Source of the DNA: UBA4877 sp002399345
GTDB lineage: Bacteria > Bacillota > Thermoanaerobacteria > Thermoanaerobacterales > UBA4877
Length of the DNA stretch: 64,000 nt
Assembly (NCBI GenBank): GCA_036752905.1
Contig: DAIORT010000003.1
Span: 72,287 to 136,286 of the forward strand
Direction of reading: 5' to 3'
The notes below the pieces were generated by a model that was given only the letters and a program-made list of their open reading frames with translations, was not told the origin of the DNA and did not search any database. Positions 43,854-51,864 of the stretch are shown in pieces. Made by a program: the position numbers and the translations under genes. How positions within the stretch are numbered: the first letter of the stretch is position 1; each line of letters opens with the position of its first letter.

Positions 43854-44390
43854 ATGAAACGTCATGTACTTTCTGCACAAAGCATAACCTATGCCGGGCT
43901 TTTCATAGCCCTCAGCATAGCGCTTACAAGAGCAATGAGTTTTTATGTGACTATAGGCGGCGTGCAGGGTATCCGAATAGGATTTGGTAATATACCGATA
44001 ATACTCTCCGGTGTTGTCCTGGGACCAGGCCTAGGTGCCGTTGTGGGCGCGGCTTCCGATCTCATAGGCAGCCTCATCATGCCCAGCGGGCCGTATTTTC
44101 CAGGCTTCACGATTTCCGCCGCCCTATCCGGGGCACTGCCTGTAATTTTTTTCAAGCTCTTAAGCGGAAATAAATCCCATCTATTTGTCCGGATATTCAT
44201 GGCTGTAGCCATCTCAGACATAATAACATCCGTCGGTTTGGACAGTCTGTGGATTTATATTCTCTACCACGTGCCGCTGGCTGTTTTGTTACTGCCGCGG
44301 ATAATCGCCAGGGTCATCATGATACCTGTCACATCATATCTCATTTATACCCTGCTGAAATATGTACCCAAACTAAAAGGTGCAATGTAA
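43854..44390 (+). CDS. folT: Folate ECF transporter S component
   Basis: About 178 residues with five to six hydrophobic helices. 'ITYAGLFIALSIALTR', 'RIGFGNIPIILSGVVLGPGLGAVVGAASDLIG' and 'YFPGFTISAALSGALP' match FolT, the membrane S component that binds folate and is driven by a shared energising module (EcfA/A'/T) encoded elsewhere. The THF riboswitch upstream confirms the substrate. ATG 43854 follows GGAGGTG; the upstream ATG at 43806 lies in the regulatory RNA. Confidence 0.93.
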   Translation: MKRHVLSAQSITYAGLFIALSIALTRAMSFYVTIGGVQGIRIGFGNIPIILSGVVLGPGLGAVVGAASDLIGSLIMPSGPYFPGFTISAALSGALPVIFFKLLSGNKSHLFVRIFMAVAISDIITSVGLDSLWIYILYHVPLAVLLLPRIIARVIMIPVTSYLIYTLLKYVPKLKGAM

Positions 44391-44396
44391 ACTAAG

Positions 44397-44420
44397 TAAG
44401 GCTGCCTCACGGCAGCCTTA
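44397..44420. terminator. Bidirectional terminator between folT and htrA
   Basis: AAGGCTGCC-TCAC-GGCAGCCTT, perfect stem, followed by AAAATTTAATTT. It serves both converging genes. Confidence 0.8.
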
Positions 44421-44424
44421 AAAT

Positions 44425-45588
44425 TTAATTTCCCATAGATGATTTTAGCGTGACTTTTGCATTAATGGTTTTGCCGTCTCTTACGACGGTCATGGTTATT
44501 GTCTCGCCAACCTTATGTTTAGATATCTGCTTTTGCATATCATCCAATGTCGTAACCTTTTTGTTACTTACAGCCGTTATGACGTCTCCCGTTTTGATCC
44601 CGGCAGATTCAGCAGGGCCTCCCGGCTGTACCTGGGCTACATATAATCCTATTGGAAGGTTATATGACTTGGCATCATCCTGCCCTACCTGCTGGACTGC
44701 CACCCCTATCATAGGCCTTTCGATGTATCCATTCTTTATTAGCTGGTCTACAATCGGCCTGGCCGTACTGATCGGTATTGCAAACCCCATACCTTCGACG
44801 GGCGTACCCGACGAGCCACCGAATATATCAGACAGGTCATCGCCACCCGTTGAAACCAACTTTACACTGGTGATGCCCATTACCTCGCCTTTAGTGTTAA
44901 CCAGCGGGCCGCCGCTGTTTCCTGGATTGATTGCTGCATCCGTCTGTATCAGCTTAAGGCTGGTATCCGCTGTATTAAGGGTACGGTTGAGCCCGCTTAC
45001 TATACCTGCGGTAACCGTTCCTGAATATTGCTCACCCAGCGGATTACCTATGGCAACAGCAAGCTGTCCCACCTTTATTTTGTCTGAGTCTCCCAACTTT
45101 GCTACCGGAAGATTGGATTTATCTATCTTAATCACAGCCAAATCCGTCTTGGAATCAGTACCAATAAGCTTAGCTACATTCTTACTACCGTCTTTAAGTG
45201 TTACCTCAATCCTTTTTGCACCCTTAACCACATGGCTATTTGTCACTATATAACCGTCTTTACTATATATAAAACCGCTGCCGCTGCCCTGGACAGCATA
45301 CTTTATCTGATAATCATTACTCACGGGAATCATGTTGCTCACACTAACCACGGCAGGACTTACCTTCTCAGCCACCGCCGATATGAGGCCGGAAACATTA
45401 TCCGTAGGTATGGTCACATCCGGCGCAGCCATGGCCGAAGTATTATTCTTCGGTACTATGTATGCCGCAATCACACCTCCCAGTAATGCAGAAACTAAAG
45501 CAACCACTATGATAACACCCCATGGAAACCTTCCTCTGCCTTCAGGCTTTTTATCCGCAACCTTAAACATATCGTCTCTGTTATCCAT
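44425..45588 (-). CDS. HtrA/DegP-like membrane-anchored serine protease
   Basis: About 387 residues. A short cytoplasmic tail, one transmembrane helix (WGVIIVVALVSALLGGVIAAYIV), a trypsin-like domain with His in 'VTNSHVV', Asp in 'TDLAVIKI' and Ser in 'NPGNSGGPLV', then one PDZ domain ('GPAESAGIKTGDVITAV'). It degrades or refolds damaged exported proteins. It lies downstream of a two-component system that may control it. The ATG at 45588 has GGAGG eight bases upstream. GGCCTGGCC at 44756 is here in a different codon frame from most. Confidence 0.92.
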   Translation of the reverse strand: MDNRDDMFKVADKKPEGRGRFPWGVIIVVALVSALLGGVIAAYIVPKNNTSAMAAPDVTIPTDNVSGLISAVAEKVSPAVVSVSNMIPVSNDYQIKYAVQGSGSGFIYSKDGYIVTNSHVVKGAKRIEVTLKDGSKNVAKLIGTDSKTDLAVIKIDKSNLPVAKLGDSDKIKVGQLAVAIGNPLGEQYSGTVTAGIVSGLNRTLNTADTSLKLIQTDAAINPGNSGGPLVNTKGEVMGITSVKLVSTGGDDLSDIFGGSSGTPVEGMGFAIPISTARPIVDQLIKNGYIERPMIGVAVQQVGQDDAKSYNLPIGLYVAQVQPGGPAESAGIKTGDVITAVSNKKVTTLDDMQKQISKHKVGETITMTVVRDGKTINAKVTLKSSMGN

Positions 45589-45618
45589 AAATTTCACCTC
45601 CGAAATAGATAAAAGTAA

Positions 45619-45635
45619 GGGGGCTTTAAGCCCCC
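45619..45635 (-). terminator. Terminator after the histidine kinase gene
   Basis: GGGGGC-TTTAA-GCCCCC (palindromic core); on the minus strand followed by TTACTTTTAT, between the kinase and htrA. Confidence 0.65.
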
Positions 45636-45736
45636 AGGGGGATAAGCATAAGTTTAATCCTTTGCTTCACATACTATTTTATCAACTAAATGTGAAGAAT
45701 ATGTGAATAAAATATTAAATAAATGTAACGGTTTAG

Positions 45737-47143
45737 TTAAACAGCCTTCAGTGTAAACATAAACTCCGTACCCTTGTCCTCGCTACTCCTTACATTTATC
45801 TTTTCCCCATGCTGATCTATAATAGACTTTACAATGGAAAGTCCCAGCCCGCTAGACGTTTCTGTCCTGGCTTTGTCACTTTTATAGAATCTCTCAAATA
45901 TATTAGGCAGGTCTTCCTCATTTATAACGGAGCCATTATCCCTTACGGAAATATACGCTTTGCCTTTGCCTTCAAATGTCTTTACCCATATACTGCCTTT
46001 CTGCCTGCTATACTTTATAGCATTATCCATGAGGTTATACAGCACCCGCTCTATTGCGGCTTTGTCTGCATACACGTTAAGGATATCACTGTCAAACTCA
46101 GGAATAAAGTCTATTCCTTTTTCGTTCAGTCTATACTCAAGCTTGATCACCGTAATCCTTATTACCTCATTTATATCAAACTCTTCCTTATTAAGCGTCA
46201 TTTGTCCTGACTGTAACTGTGTCATGCTTAAAAGATCATTTATAAGAGAGGTCAGTCTTTTGGACTCCTGCAGCGCCACATTGAGGTACTTCTCCCTATC
46301 CTCCTCGGCTATAGTTCCATCAAGTATGCCCGTGATGTAACCCCTTATGGATGTAAGCGGCGAACGCAGTTCATGAGAGACATTGGCTACAAAACGGCTC
46401 CTCATATTCTCTAAGTCACTGAGATCCTTAACCATAAGGTTAAATGCATGGGCCAGCTCTCCTATCTCATCATCCCGGCTTTCGTCTAACTGTATATCAA
46501 AATTGCCGGATGATATATTGGTTGCGGCCTGGCCCATTTGCACCAGCGGGATGGAAATCCTTCTTGATGCAAAATATATAAGAACAGCTGCCATGACAAC
46601 GGAAATAATAGCAGAAAGCAAAACAAGCCGGAAGGTTCCAATCATCGTCTGATTTATACTGCGTATGGGTGAATGCATAAATATAGCGCCGGATATACCT
46701 TCTTCAGTCGTGACCGGTACCCCCACTGTAAGCATAAGCGTTTTAAACCTGCCGCCGAAATAGCCCCTCTTAACCACGGTCTGACCGTCTAATACATTCC
46801 TCACCTCATCCTCCGTAAGCTTTATCCCACCAAACCTCTGGCCTATCGGCCCTGTCTCTGTAAAAACCACACCCCGGTTGTCCACTATCCATATTCTGGT
46901 ATTAGTGGAGCGGTCAATACTCTGCAGCTCATAGACAAGAACATCGCCGTTTATTACTTTATTCTCATAGTCATTTAATATCATGTTTATTTCCCTAGAC
47001 CTGTCCAGAAGAGTGTGCTCGGTTTCATTGTAAAAATAGCTTTGCATGAGCTGGTACAACATTGCCGATAATATGACCATGGTGACAAACAATATCACCG
47101 CATATGTCCTGATAAGCTGATTGAAAATCTTACCGCGCTTCAT
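45737..47143 (-). CDS. Sensor histidine kinase
   Basis: 468 residues. Two transmembrane helices enclose an extracytoplasmic sensor of about 130 residues; then HAMP, the phospho-accepting 'FVANVSHELRSPLTSIRGY', N box 'LYNLMDNAIKYS', and G boxes 'ISVRDNGS' and 'SSGLGLSIVKSI'. It overlaps the regulator gene by 4 bases (ATGA). The layout resembles WalK/PhoR/ResE-like kinases, but lacks the extra PAS domain of WalK. With htrA downstream it may sense envelope stress (as CssRS does in Bacillus); that is inference. Confidence 0.92.
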   Translation of the reverse strand: MKRGKIFNQLIRTYAVILFVTMVILSAMLYQLMQSYFYNETEHTLLDRSREINMILNDYENKVINGDVLVYELQSIDRSTNTRIWIVDNRGVVFTETGPIGQRFGGIKLTEDEVRNVLDGQTVVKRGYFGGRFKTLMLTVGVPVTTEEGISGAIFMHSPIRSINQTMIGTFRLVLLSAIISVVMAAVLIYFASRRISIPLVQMGQAATNISSGNFDIQLDESRDDEIGELAHAFNLMVKDLSDLENMRSRFVANVSHELRSPLTSIRGYITGILDGTIAEEDREKYLNVALQESKRLTSLINDLLSMTQLQSGQMTLNKEEFDINEVIRITVIKLEYRLNEKGIDFIPEFDSDILNVYADKAAIERVLYNLMDNAIKYSRQKGSIWVKTFEGKGKAYISVRDNGSVINEEDLPNIFERFYKSDKARTETSSGLGLSIVKSIIDQHGEKINVRSSEDKGTEFMFTLKAV

Positions 47144-47811
47144 GTTTTCACCTCAAACTTATATCCCACTCCCCACACGGTTTTCAACTCATAGTTCATA
47201 GTAGCGGGAATTTTCCCCCTAAGCCGCTTTATATGAACATCCACTGTCCTGGAATCTCCATAAAACTCATAGCCCCATACCCGGTCTAATAACTGTTCCC
47301 TGGTAAAAACCTGATTTGGGTGTGTTGCTAAAAAGTACGCCAGTTCCAGTTCCTTAGGTGCGACCTTTACCTCTTTTCCGCATACCAGTAGTCTGTATTC
47401 ACTCATGTTGATCTCCAACCCCGGGAAACTTACCACCTCTTTAACACCATTGTGTTCATATCTTCTCAGCACCGCCTTGACCCTGGCAATAAGCTCCTTG
47501 GGTTCAAAGGGCTTTACAATATAATCATCGGCGCCCGTCTCCAGCCCTTCCACCTTATCCTTAGTCTCTCCCTTAGCTGTGAGCATGATTATAGGTACAT
47601 CGGATATCCTCCTTGCCTCTTTGCAAAAAGACATTCCGTCCAGACCGGGAAGCATGAGATCAAGAATAACAAGGTCCGGCACTAAACTCTCAAAATCTTT
47701 AAGAGCCTGACTGCCGTCAAGCTCCATGATAACCTCGTAGCCCTCTTTCCTTAGATATATAGCTACCAACTCTAATATATTTCTGTCGTCATCCACCACC
47801 ATGATTCTCAT
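47140..47811 (-). CDS. OmpR-family response regulator
   Basis: About 223 residues. Receiver domain with 'VVDDD', phospho-Asp in 'LVILDLMLPG' and Lys in 'MLTAKG', followed by a winged-helix effector ('TREQLLDRVWGYEFYGDSRTVDVHIKRLRGKI'). It is the partner of the kinase that follows. The start MRIMVVDDD at 47811 is chosen over an upstream ATG that lacks a ribosome site. Confidence 0.95.
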   Translation of the reverse strand: MRIMVVDDDRNILELVAIYLRKEGYEVIMELDGSQALKDFESLVPDLVILDLMLPGLDGMSFCKEARRISDVPIIMLTAKGETKDKVEGLETGADDYIVKPFEPKELIARVKAVLRRYEHNGVKEVVSFPGLEINMSEYRLLVCGKEVKVAPKELELAYFLATHPNQVFTREQLLDRVWGYEFYGDSRTVDVHIKRLRGKIPATMNYELKTVWGVGYKFEVKT

Positions 47812-47837
47812 AAAGATTTCATCCCCCATTGCTATAA

Positions 47838-47875
47838 AAAAAGCGTCGATACAGGCCGCTATTTACCGACGCCCC
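47838..47875 (-). terminator. Terminator after prs
   Basis: On the minus strand GCGTCG ... CGACGC is followed by TTTTTTTATAGC. A second inverted repeat, GCCGTGC/GCACGGC, lies just upstream around 47920-47955. Confidence 0.75.
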
Positions 47876-47968
47876 ATCACACGCAAATAAGAAAAACGTT
47901 GGGCAATTTTACTGCCGTGCCTCTCTACATGTTAACTGCAAAAAAGCACGGCAAAATTCCATACAAAA

Positions 47969-48919
47969 TTAACTGAATAAAGTGCTCACCGACAAATGCT
48001 CATAAATCCTCCTTATAGCCTCTGCAAACATCGGGGCAACGCTCACGGTATTTATTTTGGATATGCGTTTTTCATCCGTCAGCGGTATTGTATCCGTAAC
48101 AATTACCTCTTTTATAGGCGACTTGTCCAGCCTCTCTATAGCCGGTCCGGAAAGTGCCGCATGCGTACAGCAGGCATATACCTCTTTAGCACCCTGATCC
48201 ATCAGCGCTTGCGCACCCAGGGTGATAGTTCCCGCCGTATCAATGAGGTCGTCAGCCAGTATGACGGTCTTTCCCTTAATCTCCCCTATTATGTGCATGA
48301 CCTCGGCCACATTAGCCTGGGGCCTGCGTTTATCGATTATCGCTATAGGCGCATTAAGCTTTTCAGCAAAATTACGAGCCCTACCCACACTTCCCTGGTC
48401 GGGAGATACAACGACAACATCTTTGGAACAAAAGCCTTTATCTATATAATATTTAGCCAGTATGGGTATACCCACAAGGTTGTCCACAGGTATATCGAAA
48501 TAACCCTGTATCTGTCCGGCATGCAGGTCCATGGTTAAAACCCTGTCTATACCCGACACTGTAAGAAGGTTTGCCACCAATTTTGCCGTAATCGGGTCTC
48601 TTGACCTGGTTTTTCTGTCCTGCCTAGCATAGCCGTAATAAGGTATAACAGCCGTAATGCTCCCGGCAGAAGCTCTTTTGAGAGCATCCACCATTATTAA
48701 AAGCTCCATCAGATTATTGTTTACGGGATTACAGGTGGACTGTATAACAAATACATCTGCTCCTCTTACGCTTTCATCAATTTTTACACTTATTTCACCG
48801 TCACTGAATGTCGAAACATCTGACTTACCCAGGGTAAGTCCTAAAATCTTAGCCACATCCTTGGCAAAACCTACATTGGAATTACCTGCAAATATTTTAA
48901 TTACTCCATCACTGTGCAA
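47969..48919 (-). CDS. prs: Ribose-phosphate pyrophosphokinase
   Basis: 316 residues. 'FAGNSNVGFAKDVAKILG' and 'SDVSTFSDGEISVKI' begin the protein; 'RQDRKTRSRDPITAKLVANLL' is the flexible ATP-binding loop, and 'VILADDLIDTAGT' the PRPP-binding loop. It makes PRPP for purine, pyrimidine, His and Trp synthesis. The TTG start has GGAGGT six bases upstream. It follows glmU by 2 bases, as in Bacillus. Confidence 0.97.
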   Translation of the reverse strand: MHSDGVIKIFAGNSNVGFAKDVAKILGLTLGKSDVSTFSDGEISVKIDESVRGADVFVIQSTCNPVNNNLMELLIMVDALKRASAGSITAVIPYYGYARQDRKTRSRDPITAKLVANLLTVSGIDRVLTMDLHAGQIQGYFDIPVDNLVGIPILAKYYIDKGFCSKDVVVVSPDQGSVGRARNFAEKLNAPIAIIDKRRPQANVAEVMHIIGEIKGKTVILADDLIDTAGTITLGAQALMDQGAKEVYACCTHAALSGPAIERLDKSPIKEVIVTDTIPLTDEKRISKINTVSVAPMFAEAIRRIYEHLSVSTLFS

Positions 48920-48921
48920 GC

Positions 48922-50292
48922 TTATACCTCCTGATCCTTAAATTTTTTTGTAACCCAGCCTTCAATATTCGTTTGCCTACTCCGTGCAATACCCAGAGCA
49001 TCCTTAGGCAGCTTATCGGTAATTGTGGAACCTGCAGCAACAAATGCCCTGTCTTCTACTTCAACAGGAGCTACCAGGTTTGAATTGCAACCTATGAAAG
49101 CCCTGTCACCCACCTTCGTCCTATGTTTCACCTTTCCATCATAATTAACTGTTATGGCTCCGCAGCTGAAATTCACACCCGAACCTATATCGGCGTCACC
49201 AACATAAGCGAGATGCGGTACCTTCGTCCCCTCCCCTATGGAGGAATTCTTAAGCTCGACAAAATCTCCTATTTTCACCTTGTTTGCCACATGAGAATTA
49301 GGCCTAAGATATGCAAATGGTCCCACAGTACAGTTTTCACCCACACTGCTGTCCCACATAACCGAATAGGTGACGCTTGTCCCATGACCCACGCTGCTGG
49401 AGTCTATCCTCGTGTAAGGTCCTATAACAGCATCATCCGCTATAACGGAGCTTCCTTCTATTATTGTTCCCGGTTTCAGTATGATATCCCTACCAAATTT
49501 CGCCTCTGCGGAAATATATGTCGTGTCCGGATCAATTACCGTGACACCTGCCCTCATCCAGCTTTCAACTATCTCTTTATTAATCTCTCTTTCCAGGCCG
49601 GACAGCTGTACCCTGTCATTTATGCCTGAAAGTTCGCATGCGTCTCCTATAAAAGCTCCTATGGTTCTACCCATATCCCCTATGATAGCAATCGTATCCG
49701 TAAGATAATATTCTCCCTGGTCATTGTCGTTTTTTATCATATTTAATGATTTCTTTAAACACTGCGCATCAAAGCAGTAGACCGCGGAGTTTATCTCTTT
49801 TATTAGCTTAATTTCACTTGAGGCGTCTCTGTCCTCCACTATTGACTTGACATTCCCGGAGCTGTCTCTGATTATTCTCCCATACCCCGAAGGGTCTCTC
49901 ATAATGCAGGAGAGCATTGTAACAGCATAACCGCCGTTTCTGTGATATGTAAGCAGTCTTTTTATTGTCTCCTGCTTGATAAGCGGCACATCTCCCGGCA
50001 TCACAAGAACAGTCCCGCTGTCCGGAAGCAATTCTACAGCAGACTTCACCGCATCGCCGGTTCCCAATTGATTTTCCTGTATACACAGCTTCACCTTGCC
50101 ACTTAAGTGATCTTCTATCTCTTCCCGATTTGAGCCGACAACTACTGTTATGTCGTCCGTCACACCCTGTGCGGCCTCTATGCAATAGTCTATTATGGGT
50201 TTTCCCTTTAAGGCATGCATTACTTTTGCATATTTCGAATTCATCCTCTTGCCTTGACCGGCAGCGAGGATAAGTCCACAGACATCATTCAT
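48922..50292 (-). CDS. glmU: Bifunctional N-acetylglucosamine-1-phosphate uridyltransferase / glucosamine-1-phosphate acetyltransferase
   Basis: About 456 residues. The N-terminal uridyltransferase has 'LILAAGQGKRMNSKYAKVMH', 'VMPGDVPLI'; the C-terminal half is a left-handed beta helix of hexapeptide repeats with 'GPFAYLRPNSHVANKVKIGDFVELKNSSIG' and 'NYDGKVKHRTKVGDRAFIG'. It makes UDP-GlcNAc for the wall. The start MNDVCG at 50292 follows GAGGGGA. Confidence 0.96.
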   Translation of the reverse strand: MNDVCGLILAAGQGKRMNSKYAKVMHALKGKPIIDYCIEAAQGVTDDITVVVGSNREEIEDHLSGKVKLCIQENQLGTGDAVKSAVELLPDSGTVLVMPGDVPLIKQETIKRLLTYHRNGGYAVTMLSCIMRDPSGYGRIIRDSSGNVKSIVEDRDASSEIKLIKEINSAVYCFDAQCLKKSLNMIKNDNDQGEYYLTDTIAIIGDMGRTIGAFIGDACELSGINDRVQLSGLEREINKEIVESWMRAGVTVIDPDTTYISAEAKFGRDIILKPGTIIEGSSVIADDAVIGPYTRIDSSSVGHGTSVTYSVMWDSSVGENCTVGPFAYLRPNSHVANKVKIGDFVELKNSSIGEGTKVPHLAYVGDADIGSGVNFSCGAITVNYDGKVKHRTKVGDRAFIGCNSNLVAPVEVEDRAFVAAGSTITDKLPKDALGIARSRQTNIEGWVTKKFKDQEV

Positions 50293-50379
50293 AATGATCT
50301 TCCCCTCATATATATAAAATAAACTCATTTAATTATAATATATACTTGAGAAATTGCAAAGTTTACTGGAAAAATCAAA

Positions 50380-50403
50380 ACAGCGGAGACATATGTCCCC
50401 GCC
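50380..50403 (-). terminator. Terminator after spoVG
   Basis: GCGGGGACATATGTCTCCGC on the minus strand, followed by TGTTTTGATTTTT, in the spoVG-glmU gap. Confidence 0.7.
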
Positions 50404-50420
50404 CTAAATAAAAGTGTCTA

Positions 50421-50696
50421 TTAAGCTCCTTCGGTCTCTTGGGAAGTCACCTTTTTAAATTCATTGAGTATAGCTTCTTGGATCATTGCTCTCGTTTCTG
50501 TATTTATTGGGTGAGCGATGTCTTTATACTCGCCATCGGGAGTTTTCCTGCTGGGCATAGCAATAAAGAGGCCGTTACTACCTTCAATTACCTTTATATC
50601 ATGAACTACGAAATCGTTATCAAAGGTAACCGATACAACTGCCCGCATTCTTCCTTCATTAGTAACCTTCCTCACCCTTACGTCAGTGACATTCAT
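50421..50696 (-). CDS. spoVG: Septation/regulatory protein SpoVG
   Basis: 91 residues. 'VTDVRVRKV', 'AVVSVTFDNDFVVHDIKVIEGSNGLFIAMPSRKTPDGEYKDIAHPI' is the near-invariant SpoVG signature. It is a small nucleic-acid-binding protein influencing septation and sporulation. AAGGTGGTG precedes the ATG. A sigma-H promoter is visible upstream. Order purR-spoVG-glmU-prs matches Bacillus without yabJ. Confidence 0.97.
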   Translation of the reverse strand: MNVTDVRVRKVTNEGRMRAVVSVTFDNDFVVHDIKVIEGSNGLFIAMPSRKTPDGEYKDIAHPINTETRAMIQEAILNEFKKVTSQETEGA

Positions 50697-50740
50697 GGGT
50701 TCACCACCTTTTGTCTTTATGTAATTTCTAGTCTATTGTA

Positions 50741-50768
50741 TATATTCGCTAGAAATATCATAAATCCT
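50741..50768 (-). promoter_or_regulatory. Sigma-H promoter of spoVG
   Basis: Minus-strand -35 AGGATTT (50762-50768), 12-base spacer, -10 GCGAATATA (50741-50749). This copies the layout of the Bacillus spoVG promoter (AGGATTT-N12-TGGAATTGA), a model sigma-H site. It lies about 45 bases upstream of the start codon. Confidence 0.75.
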
Positions 50769-50793
50769 TCAAAATGCAAAAAAATTTTCTGAA

Positions 50794-51615
50794 TTATACT
50801 TTACCCCAATTTCCACTTTCAAGTCTAATTATTCCGCGTTTTTCGTCTATGGAGACCAGATTAATAAGAGATATATAATCGTCTACCAGTTTGGTTTCGG
50901 GCTCTTTTGTAGCAACCACCACTCCTGTGCCTAAGACCTGTGCATTAAATTCCTTCATTAAATTGACTATTCCCCTTGCTGTGCCCCCGCCTTTCATGAA
51001 ATCGTCTACAATAATCACCCGCGAATGGGGCAGCATAGACCGCCTAGACAGGGACATGGTCCTGATGTCTTTTGTGGAACCGGATACATAGTTTATGCTG
51101 ACGGAGGAACCTTCCGTTACCCTGCTGTCATGCTTGCATATTACAATGGGCACACCCAGTGCCCGGGCAGCCATAAATGCCGGCGGTATACCCTTTGTTT
51201 CTACAGTAACAACATATTCAGGCTTTTTATCTGCAAAACATGTGGCCATGATTTCCCCTATAATCGAGCAGATTCCCGGTGAATAAAGAAGGTCGGCCGT
51301 ATATAAAAAACCTCCGGGGATTATTCTTTCTTTTTTTGACAAATCCATGCATAACCTGTTTATAAAATCCGCATATTTTTCCTTTGAACCGACGGGAAGA
51401 TAAAATATGCCTCCCGCAGCTCCCGGCTCGGTTACTACCCGGCCCATTCCCATTTGTGTAAACATATTGTTTATGGTATCTATATCTTCACTTATCGTGG
51501 ATTTAGCAGAGCTTAACATATTCATAAAGTATGAAAGATGAAACCTTTTATTGGGATTATCAGTAAGTATCTTGACTATGGCTGCTATACGCTCGCTTTT
51601 TTTATGTTCACCCAT
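50794..51615 (-). CDS. purR: Pur operon repressor
   Basis: 273 residues. N-terminal winged helix ('KSERIAAIVKILTDNPNKRFHLSYFM') and a phosphoribosyltransferase-like domain with the PRPP motif 'VIIVDDFMKGGGTARG'. In Bacillus this protein binds PurBox DNA and is released by PRPP or competing (p)ppGpp. The product of the nearby prs gene is thus its effector. CGGAGG precedes the ATG. Confidence 0.96.
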   Translation of the reverse strand: MGEHKKSERIAAIVKILTDNPNKRFHLSYFMNMLSSAKSTISEDIDTINNMFTQMGMGRVVTEPGAAGGIFYLPVGSKEKYADFINRLCMDLSKKERIIPGGFLYTADLLYSPGICSIIGEIMATCFADKKPEYVVTVETKGIPPAFMAARALGVPIVICKHDSRVTEGSSVSINYVSGSTKDIRTMSLSRRSMLPHSRVIIVDDFMKGGGTARGIVNLMKEFNAQVLGTGVVVATKEPETKLVDDYISLINLVSIDEKRGIIRLESGNWGKV

Positions 51616-51728
51616 TTTTTCCTCCGTTTTATTTTTATTGTTCTATTATCATTTATTTTTATATAGTTATAGTTAGAATAATCATATCCAGAATCAGACT
51701 GAGTACTATAATCACATGCAGGGCTGCC

Positions 51729-51737
51729 GGCCTGGCC
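51729..51737. repeat. Intergenic copy of the GGCCWGGCC motif
   Basis: GGCCTGGCC lies in the 250-base purR-murC divergent intergenic region, the only non-coding copy of the 21. The rest of the region is AT-rich promoter-like sequence with no further gene. Confidence 0.9.
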
Positions 51738-51864
51738 TTGTCATTATGCTTTGCACTGGTATGGCATATGTTCTATAATATATCCATAATGCGAATAGTT
51801 ATTTCCATTGTTGGCAAAAATCATTATGTACTTAATTTTAGCTTTTCAGGGAGTGGTATATAAT

